From: Oreocharis arfaki
Lineage: Eukaryota > Chordata > Aves > Passeriformes > Paramythiidae
NCBI GenBank assembly: GCA_013398015.1
Contig: VZRR01010924.1
Location: 305,523 to 369,522 of the forward strand
DNA: 64,000 bases
Direction: 5' to 3'
The position numbers were made by a program, and so were the translations under genes. The notes beneath the pieces were generated by a model. That model was not told the DNA's origin. It did not search any database and saw only the letters and a program-made list of their open reading frames with translations. Positions 47,225 through 59,440 of the stretch are shown here, piece after piece (positions within the stretch are counted from its first letter, which is position 1; each line of letters begins with the position of its first letter).

Positions 47225-48510
47225 AAAGCTCACCTATCGGGTTCAGTCACGTGTCATTACCAGCAACGGGCTCATAATCTCGAGTGCCATCACAAGACAC
47301 ATACAGGACAACTGAAGGATCAGGCCCAGCAGCATGGGTTTATGAAAGGCAGGTCCAGCTTGACCAGCCTGATCTCCTTGTATGACAGGGTGCCCTGCAC
47401 AGAGGATGAGGGAAAGGCTGTGTGTGCTGTGTACCGTGTCCTAAGTAAAGCCTTAAACACCATTTCCCACAGCATCCTCCTGGAGAAACTGGCTGCTTGT
47501 GGTTTGGATGGGTGTGCTCTCTACTGGGTAAAAAGCTGGCTGGCTGGTTGAGCCCAAACAGAGGTGGGGAACAGCGTTACATCCAACTGGCAGCCAGTCA
47601 ACAATGGGGTTCCCAGGGCTCAGTTCTTCTCAATATTTTTAAAGAAGAGATATGGTCTGTACAAGGGGATCGAGTGCACTTTGTCAGTTTGCAGGTAACA
47701 CCAAGTTGAGTGGGAGTGTTGATCTGCTGGAGGGCAGGAAGGCTCTGCAGAAGTATCTGACAGGCTGGATCACTGTGCCAAGGCCAGTTGGAGGAGATTT
47801 AACAAGGCCAAGTTGAACCCCTCTGTCTGGGTCACAATAACCTCATTCAGCACCACAGGCTGGGGAAGAGTGGCTGGAAAGCTGCCTGGCAGAAAAGAAG
47901 CTGGGGGTGCTGGTCAACATTGGCCGAACACAAGCCAGAGTGTGCCCACATGGCCAAATAGGCCCAGGGCATTCAGGCCTGGATCAGCAAAGGTGTGGTC
48001 AGCAAGATGAGGTAAGAGATCACTCCTCTGTACTCAGGACTGGTGAGGCTGCACCTTGAATCCTGTGTTCAGTTTTGGGTCCCTGACGAGAAGACAGAGA
48101 CTGAGGCGCTGGAGCAAGTCCAGAGAAGGGCAAAGCTGGTGAAGTGTCTGGAGAAGCAGCACCTCAGCGGGGACTTTATCACTCTCTACAACACCTGAAA
48201 TGAGGTCATAGCGAGGTGGGGGCTGGTCTCTTCTGCCAGGCAACAAGTGACAAGACAAATGGAAACAGCCTGAAGTTGTACCAAGGGATGTTTAGATTAG
48301 GTATTAGGAAAAAAAAATTCTGAAAGGGTTGTCAAGCACTGGAACAGTCTGCCCAGGGAAGTGGTTGAGTCACCAGCTCTGAAAGTATTTAAAAGATGTC
48401 TACATGTGACACTTGAGGACATGTTTGAGTGGTGGATCTGGCAGTGCAGGGCTAATGGCTGGTCTCCATGATCTTGTCCAAGCTAAGTGATGCTATTATT
48501 TATTTGCAAA
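47225..48510 (+). mobile_element. CR1 LINE, 5'-truncated and degraded
   Basis: Translation on the + strand gives GFMKGRSSLTSLISLYDRV, then EDEGKAV and SHSILLEKLAACGLDG with WVKSWLAG. This is the reverse-transcriptase region of avian CR1 ORF2. Stops and frameshifts follow, then the non-coding 3' part (GGAACAGTCTGCCCAGGGAAGTGG, given here only in outline) and a 3' end near GATCTTGTCCAAGCTAAGTGATGCTATT. The 5' portion is missing, as is typical for CR1. No functional protein is possible. Confidence 0.9.
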
Positions 48511-51500
48511 AGATACTGCACTCTCTAGTAGTTTTTTTCCTTTCACTACTAGTATTTTTACCCCCTCCTGCTTTGAAAAGGTTTGCCAAAGCATCCCACT
48601 AAAGTGTTTATCCTTACTCCCTAATTCAATCAATGCAAACTTCAGTTAAACAGAACATAACAAACCAGCTCTTCGGATAAAGCTGCTAAACTAGCAACTG
48701 AATAAATTGCTGATTTTTCTGACTTCAGTGTGAGAAAGAACCTAGCTGAAGAGTCAGACCAAGCTACACAACAGAGGAAAGACAAGACAAGGAAAAGCAG
48801 CCCATAAAAGATCTACTAAAAACCAAAAATACTATTCATAACAGTATCATTTACAGAGGAGAAAAAAACCTGTTACACCTGCAAAGTATTTACAAAGACA
48901 TTCATACAGCCTGGAAAAAAAAGTCATTAAAACAAGAGAACAGAAGTTAGCATCAATCTTCAAACACGATCATAAGGGATCTGTTAACAATTTCCCGTGT
49001 TTTATGTAGGACACTCAGCCCGGCACACGTGATAATGGGCCCACCCCAGGTCCAAACAACCCATCATTAAGAATGTATCTAATTCAGCCCTTAGAAACAT
49101 AAAATGGTCTTTAATTATACAAGTGTCTTCTCACCATCCCATCCCCCAGTGTCTGGCTTCATTCCATGTTTGCGAGAAAGCTCTGTGGCCAAGAAAGTCT
49201 TCACTAAGAAGACTGTCTTTCCTAATCTGGTTTAGTAAACAGAATCACTGCCTTGTTTACAGAAGAAATTATTCTGGGTGCATTTTTAATGTGACAGCAT
49301 CTTCCAGCTCTTCCTTCCTACTTGAAAACAGCTGAGTGTTGTAGAAAGTTAATCAAAGGAAAACAAACTCCTCTGATACAAATATTGCACTAGAAAATTA
49401 GTGCAATTAGAAAATAGTCAGAGACGCAAGACAATAGGGAATTGAGAAGACACAGCTCAGATGGAAAACAGCAGTTCCACTCCAGTTTATTTACTTCAAC
49501 ACAAGAGCCAGCATATTGATTTAAGCCCATCAACCCAAGTGACTTAGGTCAATGTCAATAAGAGTTAAGCAAAACGAGGAAGACAAAGCTGGAACTCAAT
49601 TATTCAATTTCCTCCTCTTTCTTAAAACCCTACAGTGATCTACACAATGAAAGGGAACAAGGAACCCAGTATGACCATGCCCAATGAACTCGGTGTCAGC
49701 TGGTCAATTTTCTGAAAGCAAGCAACAGGATGCATAAGCGTTGCAAAAAACTGATGGGTATTTTAAACAGTAATCTAAGCTAACTTCCGTGGGTCAACTT
49801 CCCACCTTTCCCTGAGGAGAGAGTTACAATTACAGAATTAGACAAGACTAACTCTTGTTATGGTATTAAGAATACCTCAGAGATCAGCCTGCATCCCCTA
49901 CTGACAGACAGATGCCCCTAAGCTCCCATCAACCCACCAGAAAGACTCATCTGGGTATTTGATCTATTAATTATGTAAAATCTGATGCTAATATTTTCTT
50001 CCCTTGGTGGAAGCAGGGAATCTCCATCCTTGTCAGAGGTGCATCATTCCCTACAATTAGTTTTTATTCTAGTACAGTGTGGTGTGAGCCACTCAGAGCC
50101 TCTGTTTATCTTCCAACTTACACATGCGGTTGATGCTGTCCTGCCACAGAATAAACCCTGCAGGAAGCTACAGCTGTTGGACTGGGCAATCAAATGACCA
50201 CACTACCATCACCTTTCTTTCATAATGCTTGCAAGCCTTCCTTTCGTTCTTAAAAATTAGTAGTGATAATAGCACAATGCAGGAGGCTTCTCCACATGTC
50301 CTACTTAGTTTGTGAAGTACCTCTGACTACTACTGAAGTAGAGTTAATAAATATTTAACTATAAAGTGGTTAGTACTAAATTAAATACTATGCAGCTTAA
50401 AACAATTCTATCTCCATAAACTGTCACACACCGATTTAAGTTCTTTGCTGCTGCCATTACGTGACAGCCTGAAAATTCCAGCTGAGACCTCAGATTCCTA
50501 TCCCTTGAAGTTGTGGGGGAGGAAGTGAGCTTGAAAATATGCTTTGAGCAGACCTTGAAATTTAAAGGGACAGCAGAAAAAGCACAACAAAACCTAATAA
50601 AGGTTTAAAAAGAAACGAGAATTCTTAAGATGTCATCAGTATTTTGTGTGTTTACGCTTGTGACCACCAGTCCTGCAGCACTGATTCCTTTTGGTCAGGA
50701 TGTAGCACGTGCCTGGTGGAACAACCATGCAGCAAAAGGATAGTCAAGGAAGGAGTTCTCACATCATCATCATCTTTCTCAAGTTAAGCTGTCAAAATGA
50801 GAGCACATTATGGCACAAACGTATGTATTTCTTCTGCCAAATCTAAACACTATTCATCATTCACTCTTCCAGTTCTTGCTCTAACAATGTGCATAACTGC
50901 ATTGTTCATTAATTCTCTCCCTCTTCAGGAACGGAATGCTGCAGAGAGACTACATCACAGCACTGCTGCACAGTCTAAGAGGTACTGAAGTGGCTGAGTC
51001 AGTCTAGTGCCTTCTCCCACTCTCATACACCTGAAATGCTTATCATTTCCAATGTTCTTTTTGATTTTAGTTTAAGAAACAAAAAGTCCTCAGAAATACT
51101 GTTTCAGCAAGATGTATTGCGTTATCCTACCAAAGCGGCTCAGAATTAAGACTCATTTTCTAACTCTCCAACAATGCAGACTTGGTTTTGAAGTTGTACA
51201 TTTAACATCATAAGAACTGGAAAAGATTCTTGTTAGCCTCTCCTGCCCCACACCAAACCAAAGCAATTATTCCTGCTCCTGAAAACCTGTACTAACCATG
51301 ACACTAAAAAAACCTAAGGTTTTACTGTGCCAAAATGTCATTTAGAACTTCCAGTGTCCCACCACACACATACGTAACTGCTGCTGAAGTCATTCCCTGC
51401 ACTGGAACGTAAGACACTTTCTGCCCTTATCTCTTCCAACAACATGAGTATAAGCAGTAGAGGAACAATTTGCTGACTTTGACAACTGATGCCTTCTTCC

Positions 51501-51650
51501 TCTCCAAGACTACACCAAACTACCCGTTTTACTTCCACAGTATGCGGGTAACTGGAAAAAGAAGGTAGTCTTTCTCCAAACAGAACTTCTCCCTGCTAAG
51601 GAAAGCTTCCAATGCTTCCCCTATCATCTCCTCTTTGTCCGAATACTGTA

Positions 51651-51656
51651 GCAAGC
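51651..51656. repeat. target-site duplication, left copy
   Basis: GCAAGC immediately before the TG of the solo LTR; the identical hexamer follows its final CA at 52040. Confidence 0.8.
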
Positions 51657-52039
51657 TGTGGGAATTAACAGCAGGTCAGAAAGCCAGTCTGAGTCTGAGT
51701 CTGACATTGGTCTCAGCACAGTCCATTTCTACCTGTGAGGAATCTAGTCGAGAGAAACAAGAAATTCAAAACAATAGAGAGAGTAAACAGCAACAAAGCT
51801 GCAGCTAGAATTTTGTTTAGATTCTTGGGATGTCTATGTTGTAGATAACTAATAATAGTATAGTGTAGTTAAAGTAGCCAATGAATCTACTGTAGTAGTT
51901 GAGCAACCAATGGACAACTAACACAAATGATAAACATACAAAAGTGTATATATATGACACTGGCTCTTAGAATAAACGCTTTTTGCCTGCACTTTATGTT
52001 AGAATTACTGTGTGTCGCGCGTCCGCCTCAACTGCGACA
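51657..52039 (+). mobile_element. solo LTR of an endogenous retrovirus
   Basis: 383 bases starting TGTGGG and ending CGACA (TG...CA with a TGT/ACA inverted terminus), flanked by a perfect 6-bp duplication GCAAGC. Inside, in order: CCAAT motifs (for example near 51907), a TATA-like GTATATATATG (51945-51955), AATAAA (51971-51976), and a short CpG-bearing region near the 3' end. This fits U3-R-U5 in + orientation. A 6-bp duplication is usual for class II (ERVK-like) elements. No gag, pol or env remains, so it formed by LTR-LTR recombination. It lies about 6 kb upstream of the ST3GAL6 coding start. Confidence 0.88.
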
Positions 52040-52045
52040 GCAAGC
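52040..52045. repeat. target-site duplication, right copy
   Basis: GCAAGC directly after the final CA of the solo LTR, identical to the left copy. Confidence 0.8.
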
Positions 52046-52892
52046 CTGAAAAGAAACAGCAAGCAGCTATGTCCAGTAAATATGACATCACAGCAGTAGA
52101 GATGTTTAATAGATGTAGTCAATCTTTGCTCTTTATCAGCTCCTACAGCCAGAACTGTACCCTCTGTTGACATTAATTTACTGTGGAGACACAGACTAGA
52201 GCTGTGCCCATCCCTGACCTTGTGTGGTATTTCAGGACAGGCTGCAATAGATTGGTTTCAGGGCCTAAGTGCTTGTCTCGCTCCCCTTCATCATCCTGCT
52301 AATTGTGAAACATATTCTGTACCACAAGAGACAGCAATACATTTATTGCTTTGTGGACAATTCAGGATTCTTTTATTACATTTCTGTCTTTCAATAATAG
52401 ACTCCGGTATTTTGTTCTTCAGAGCATAACTGCCTGCTGGGCCAAGCAAAAGGAAAAAGCAACTTAACTGGTATTTTTCACTGATGATCGCTATTTCAGT
52501 TTGCTTTTGTCTAGAGTCTACAAGATCTCTGCATCATTTTCCCTCTTGTGTGGCTCTGCAGACTTGTTTATAATCTCAACAACTCTTCCCACACGAGCAT
52601 ATCCTCTGGCTAACGGATACTGATAAAGATTTTAAGACCAGTTAAATCTATTGTACTTTCACCCTGTCTAATACTAATTCACCTAGACAGCACATCTGTT
52701 GGAAGACGAAGGTTAGCTCCCTTCCCAAAGGCTATAGGCAGGCCCAGGAACAAGCACAGTTCATCTCTGTGTTTTAGGCACAACAGACAATATAGCACCT
52801 ACAGCTCTCCAAACCTTATCTCCAGCCCCACACATTCTGACCTCATCAGATCAAACAAGATTGGAAAAACACAAGTTTGTAGCCTTCCAAGA

Positions 52893-52900
52893 TGACGTCA
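52893..52900. promoter_or_regulatory. full CRE palindrome TGACGTCA
   Basis: An exact CRE within GATGACGTCATC, about 7 kb upstream of the ST3GAL6 coding start. Chance occurrence is quite possible. Confidence 0.2.
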
Positions 52901-54600
52901 TCAATACAGAAGGTTTGGCAAAAGCTGCAAAAGGCCTGCATGTCCTGACTTACAATCTCATCACCATGCTCAGACTCCCTTGTTCTTACTGCACTAGATA
53001 AGGTTATCATCTGTTCAGTGGTGTAACTCCTTTTTCACTCCTCTTCCTTCCCTCTGCCCGAGGACCCAGGAGCTCTTACATATACTCCACAGTGAGGGCA
53101 GAATCAGAAAGAAATTACAGGCTGCATGCACTTATCAGCCTGTTTCCTGGAGAGCAAAAACGCATGTGTACAAGCCTAGGTCAAGTTACAAGCTTTTTAA
53201 AGCTTACTGAAACACGCCCCAATTTGGCTGCCAAAGAAAATGCTGTGATCCTTCTCTCTGAGGTACCACAATCAATTAAGTGCGTTGTTTCACCGAGACA
53301 TCACTCTTGGGCCTACCGGTGCAAAATTTCATGTCACTTCTAACTGACATGAAATACCAGCTCCACAGATGAAAAACAGAAGCACAAAGCACCAGCCAGT
53401 GAGTGCATTCTGCCAGAAAATCTGGGTGAGCAAAATACAAGGGAGCACAGGCACTAGGTACCACTGATATGGCCCTTGAAGAGGAGCAGTATTCAGTGAA
53501 ATGTCTGAAGCTGAGTTCTTTAGCCCTGCTGAGAGGCAGAACATGCCACCTCCAGCTTGGGGCTATCACAGGGTTGCTATGCCACCCTTGAGATCTGAGC
53601 TAGTATTTTGGCTGATTATCACTGTGCAGTGTGGATCCCTGGCACCAGCTCAAGGTGACAGCATGCCCCATGGCATGGTGCAGACACATAATTAAAACTG
53701 CAAGCACAAAAAAGAGATAACTGGATTGATATCTTTCATCTCGTAAATGTTGTTTTTAATTATTTTTCCCCTCCAAGCCAGAAAATAATATTCTGTAATG
53801 TTCCAAGATGGCTTAGGACTCATTCCAATAATTGACACACAGTTAAACACTGCTAACTTAAGCTTAGAAGTCAGCCCTAGATGGATCCAAATCCATCTTG
53901 TGGCTTTGAGGGGAAGGAGAATAATAACTACTGCATCCTCATCTAACTGATGCTTCGTACATATCAGATTTCAAGAAACCTTGCCTATAATGATGATCAA
54001 GAGTAACATCAAACCCACAGCCTCATCTTCTTGTCTGCTTTTGTGCCTTGAAATGAGAGGGGACAAGAAAGAAGTGGACAACTTATGCCAAGGCACACGT
54101 AAGTTGGGAACAGACATTTCCATATGCTTTCCCTGTCCTGACCCCCATCAACACACTTCCACTTTTTTTCCCTCCTTCTTCCTCCTGTGTACTTGGAACA
54201 CAGATGAGCAGCTTCTGTCATGGCCAGCAGTCACAGAGATGCACTGCAGTACACAAACAGTAATTTGAGGTTTGGTCAAAAGCTAACCTGTGCATGCGAA
54301 GTCAAACGCAAGTATGAGCTGAGCACAGACAGCTCTGCTTCTTCAACTCCCAAAGCTCGAACCAAACAGAATAAATCCAGCTCTAACTATACCTTTAAAA
54401 AAAAAAAAATTAAACCCTCACATGTAAAGTCAGTAACAAAACCTTAGCTGATAGATTTTTTCCTAGCCCTCTTACATTCTCCCAGATTAACCTTTAAAGC
54501 TTTAGCCAGCCTAAGCTAGGTTGCTATTTATATATTACACATCAGAGGTGTCTGTATAATACATGAAAGAACAAAGAAACAGAGAATGGGTGCTATAAAT

Positions 54601-54622
54601 CCATGCAGCTCCTCCTGCATGG
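54601..54622. repeat. inverted repeat, 8-bp arms
   Basis: CCATGCAG, six-base loop, then CTGCATGG. A small perfect hairpin with no associated feature. Confidence 0.45.
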
Positions 54623-57582
54623 TGACAATACTGTTCCTTCCCAGTCTCCCTTTTTCCTTTAGCTCTTTTTCCAGAAGAGACTAGAATATAAACAAGCCCT
54701 GCAACATGTTCTGGGGGTCAGAGCTCAGATCATTTTCTTCTTGTTCTTTGACTTGCACAACTGAAAGGTTTCAGTCAACTTGAGCTACTCTTCCTGCAAG
54801 GAACAAAGCATTGTGATTCCAGGTTGTTTTGCTTCTTCACCTCCTTTTAAAAAAACAAGACCACAGAAATACTACACAATGCTTGAAAAAACACAAGATT
54901 ATTAATAGAAAGACATGCAACCCAGTACTACATCAGTTACTAATTCATACCACTGTTCTTTGTCCACAAGCAGAGTCAGAGGATTGAGGTCAAACAAGCA
55001 ATCCTTCTTAGGTTTCCCAGAGAGAAAACATGGGAAAAAGTGGAAGGAGAAATGGCTGGAAAAAGGCGAATTAGTCAGGTTTCAAAACATTTCAGCTACA
55101 AACCATATCCGGCTCACCAGTTTTTCCTCCAGGAACTATGATCAATCTAAACAAATAAAGGTCCAGCCAAGAAATTTCATCTGTACTTATTATATATGCA
55201 CACTCACTACAGCATTAAGTTCACCTTAAAACAAGGCACACTTTATTTTCTAACAATGCCTCGGATATCCAAAACACCCTGGCTGATTTGGAGCTAGTGA
55301 TTTAACCTCAACTCTCACTAAAATGGCTTGAATTATAAAACTAATTCTACCAGCCAGTTAGGGGAAAAAAAGAACAAATCTCAACATTAGGTTAAAATAA
55401 GGCCGCCCCCGCCCAAAAAACCAAGAAAACAAAACACACACAAAAACCACAACACCAAAGCACGCTCACAAGCAAAATCAGTGTTCTCAAGGGCAGAGGG
55501 AAAAACATGGTGGGGTTTTTGTTGCCTTTTTTTCACAAAGGATAACAGAGGACTGATTTACTAGCTTCACTACCAGCACCTGAAGAATTGAATGCTACCT
55601 ATCTACACTGACAATAAATCCCAAGTAGATCAGACTATTTTCTCACTTCACTACAACAGTATAAATCCTGATCCATACTGGTGTCAGAATCTGTCCGTTA
55701 ATAGAAACAGGTGCTTTTTGTATGACTAGTTTTCACAGCAACATTTATAAACCCCAATAATGATAAATTTCAAATGCACTAGGACTGCCATCATCAGATG
55801 GCACAGCTTTTTACTGTAATTTTTATTGTCCATATTTTAAAAAGGAACAGGTTATATTACACAGGTTTGTGTGGATTAAGAGGCCCAGAAAATAGGTGCG
55901 AACATGCACCTGACCAGCATACAAAACTGAACAGTTAAATTTTCATTTAAATAACATGCCAAGCATTTCTGTAGTCAGAACCCCAAACACAGTATATTTC
56001 TTCATTTTCACTGTGTTGTTCCCTGTCTTGCCCCAACTGCCAAAGGGGAAAAAACCTAAAAAAACCAGAAACCCCCACCACTAGCACCCCCACAAAAAAC
56101 CCTAAATCCCCAGCTGTTCGTGATGCAATTTACCCCAACAGCAAATTCTGCTGCAATGCATCTGTGCCGACGAGAGCTCTGGGATTCTCAGGAATGCAGC
56201 AAAACAAGTAAGTGAAAAGTGTAAAGCTAAATTAATTCAGGGAGGGAGGAAAATGGAGATAAATGGTAGCACTTACCCCACACTACTACAAAATCTTGGA
56301 AGCTTCTCACAGCAGGGATCCTGCCAGCTCAGGAGAAATCTGCAGGACACCAGCAGTTTGAGCAGCTTCTCTGATAATGTTAATGACTTACATTTCCCAG
56401 TGCTCCCAATGAATGCATTCACACCGCCTTTGGATCATGAAAATTATTCAGAACAAAAAACTTCAGTGCTAACTACCATCAGAAAACTAATCCCGAACTG
56501 ACAGTGCCAAACTGGAAAAGCTTGAATATTGTAAATGTTAGGACTATTTTCACAAGCCTTCTTTATACGCAGCTTTGTTTTCTTAGCACTAAAGCTCAAA
56601 CACATTATTTACAGTAACAACAAAACCACCCATAAGAAAAGCTCTAATGAGCAGCTTCATAATCCTGAGAATACTTCGTGGACATAAAATGTTTTAGAAC
56701 TCACAAAGAGTTCTAAATGCAAACCAATGTACAGTTTGCATCAGAGCCTGTATCTGATCCCCTAAAGGCTTTTAGTGCTTTGTTTTGTTTCTTAAATGTG
56801 AAAGGTAAAACTACCACATAGAATATCCAGACAGTGCATACCCTAAGGACTGAGAGCTACAAAATACATAGCATTGTAGAAAAATGTAGTCCGGTAGAAC
56901 ATTTAACAGTGTGTTAAGTCCTGGCATCTTCTCTGAATGGGAAAGGTTACCAGTGAGTCTACTTGCATTAAATGTAAAACAAAAAAGATAAATTGTTTTT
57001 AAGGGAGTGTCCCAAGCAGAACAAAGATGAAGGCGTATCTGAGTTGAGCATTTAGAGTATCATTCATTGTGTTTCCTTAAACAAAACTGAAATCAAATTC
57101 ATAATAAAAACAAAGAACAAAGGAGCACGCTAAACAACATAAAACCAGAACTGGAATTCTGCACAGAGCAACTGCTAGTTGCTGTAACAGAATTCAGCTC
57201 CTTGCAGAAAGTTTGCACATGTCCATTACGTACTTGTGTATTCAGAGCAATAAAAGGATACTGCAACAGTCTGTACTGCAGTGCAAACTTTTAATGGGCA
57301 TCCATCTTATAGTGAAGTTCATAGCCCTGAATTATGCACTTCAGTTTTCTTACCTATGCAAGAGGAAAGCTAATTATATCTGATGGTAATCTTCAATTGC
57401 CATCTGTCTGGGAGGAAGCTGCCTACATTAGTCACTACAGCATGCTGGGAAAGCTTACATGCTCTTCTCAGTGCTACACAGAGACACCCATTTAGAGGAC
57501 TTTCAGACCTCAATCCTCACTAAAGGTTAAACACAACACATTTCCTCTCCAAAACTGAAAATTGATGTATTGCTTCCTTTAG

Positions 57583-57598
57583 CTTTTTTTTTTTTTTA
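57583..57598. repeat. poly(T) tract
   Basis: An almost pure run of T followed by AAT. It could be the reverse-strand A tail of an old retrocopy, but no retrocopy body is recognisable beside it. Confidence 0.6.
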
Positions 57599-59161
57599 AT
57601 TGAAAAAGACAGTCATGCCGAAAACTGGAGGGAGTCAAAGGTGCCTGTCATCCCACCCACGAATCTTCTTTGCCAGTCTCACAGCCCTCCTGCTGGGGGT
57701 TGCCAAAACGCCTGGAAGCCCAGATGAGAGCAAGGAGGCACAAAGGCAGCCAGGCAGGAAACTGAGGGCAGGCTGCAGACACGCAGCCTGGTCTCTGCTA
57801 GAGCAATGGCTTCACAGTACGTTCTCCTGGATATCACAGCTCCCTCTGCCACTTTGTTTTGCTCCTTTACAACCCAAGTCTAGTTTGCTGTAGGTGAAAC
57901 ACAGCGTCTGTTTTTGCTGTTCAATTCTGTTTCACCAGTCCTTAAATGCTACGGCAAAATGAAGAGGAGTTTCTTCAGGACTGTAGTATCTATAAACAGA
58001 TTAACCATCCTCCCTTACCTCATCTTTTCTGAGCAGTGGATATGCTATGGGATGCATGTGAGACTCTCTCCTCTGATGAAAGGAGAGTAAGAGTCTGGAA
58101 AGACAGGGCTCACCTCCCTGTGAGATCACAGCAGGGCAATGGATTTTGTGGCACAGACCTGCTCTCCCACAACTAAACTGGCCCATGCTGCACCAGTGAT
58201 AAAATACAAAGTCTGATATTTCCTTCAGCATAAAACCTGAAGTCCTCTAGAGCAAGACCCACTGCACCTGCTGTGTTGCCTACTGACATCTTTTCTTGCT
58301 ACTCTGACCACGCTAAATGCAGCTCAGCCTCCAGCATCACCATGTCCTATCAGATTGCTATTCATGCCACAGACGATGCAGAACTCCATTAGAGCATGAA
58401 ATGCCATACAGTAAAAGGCTTTTTGTTCTGTTCTATCGCATGTGTTCTCAGCATGAAATGAGATTTATGCAACCATACCCTGTATGCGTGCATGCATGCC
58501 TTTTCTTTCCTTCACTATAGAACTTTTGAACCCCTTTGGCTGATTTCAGTCAAATGGGAGAGATTAGGAACTTAATGTGTTTGAGACCTGCATAAGTTTC
58601 GCAAAAATAAACACTCAGCTGAGTAGAACAGAAAACCCTATAAACTCATTTTTCACTAAACATCAGAAAGTACATACAACAGAAAGATATCAAAAATCTG
58701 GTTTCCTTGTATCTTGTCACACAACTGCGTGGTAGAGGTATTAGAAGAGCCTCTAGCCACTGAGAAAAAAGAAGTGCTCAAATTTTGCAACGTCTTGCAC
58801 AAACATGTAAGTGTCCAAATTTCCCAAAAGAGTTGTATGAAGTTCAACATTTTAGATACCCTTTTCAACCACTCAAGAGGTAGCGCTGGCTGACTTCAGT
58901 CACCCAGCTTCAAAAAGTCACTTAAACACCAGTATTTACTAAGGTGATGTTCTCTGGGAAAATTGAAGAATGAGATATTCTATTTCACTTTACATTTCTT
59001 TCTGCAAAGCTCTGAAAACATTCTCAATTTAGGTTAGAAATCTTCAACACAAAACCTACAGCTGCAAGCTAAGCCATCTAAGAACCAATGTGCCAAGCTG
59101 AAAACAAGTTATAGTGTGCCATTAGCACAGAAGAATGAAAATAACTATTCCATTCAAATTG

Positions 59162-59190
59162 TTTCAATGACAACGAAATTGTCATTGAAA
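59162..59190. repeat. perfect inverted repeat, 12-bp arms, 5-nt loop
   Basis: TTTCAATGACAA, loop CGAAA, then its exact reverse complement. It is the longest small perfect hairpin I noticed. No flanking duplication or known MITE is recognised. Confidence 0.65.
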
Positions 59191-59344
59191 TTCCTTATTT
59201 CCTTAACATGTGCTGCAAGAAAAGGCAGTCACTCTTGAGAAACTGTACAGATGGTATGTACACTAACCAGCATTTTAATCATCTGGCTACTCAAAACCCA
59301 GTTTACGCACCTGGCCTGTGCTCCATAGCACAAGGTGAGCAAGG

Positions 59345-59440
59345 AAGGCACAAGAAACACTGCTATGTCAGACCAGTGTCCATCTAGCCCAGTTCTGTCT
59401 CCAGCAGTTACAACAGGAGATGATTATTTAGGGACAGCAT
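59345..59440 (+). mobile_element. probable old amniote interspersed repeat fragment
   Basis: GTCAGACCAGTGTCCATCTAGC followed by CCAGTTCTGTCTCCAGCAG (split here for length) matches, from memory, the phrase GGTCAGACCAAAGGTCCATC / TAGCCCAGTATCCTGTCT of a dispersed repeat abundant in turtles and crocodilians and rare and diverged in birds. It is a short remnant, and I cannot assign the family by name. Confidence 0.4.

Noticed and set aside
47342..47551. Reverse-transcriptase-like open frame as a host gene
   Set aside because: Part of a degraded CR1 element with stops and frameshifts on both sides.
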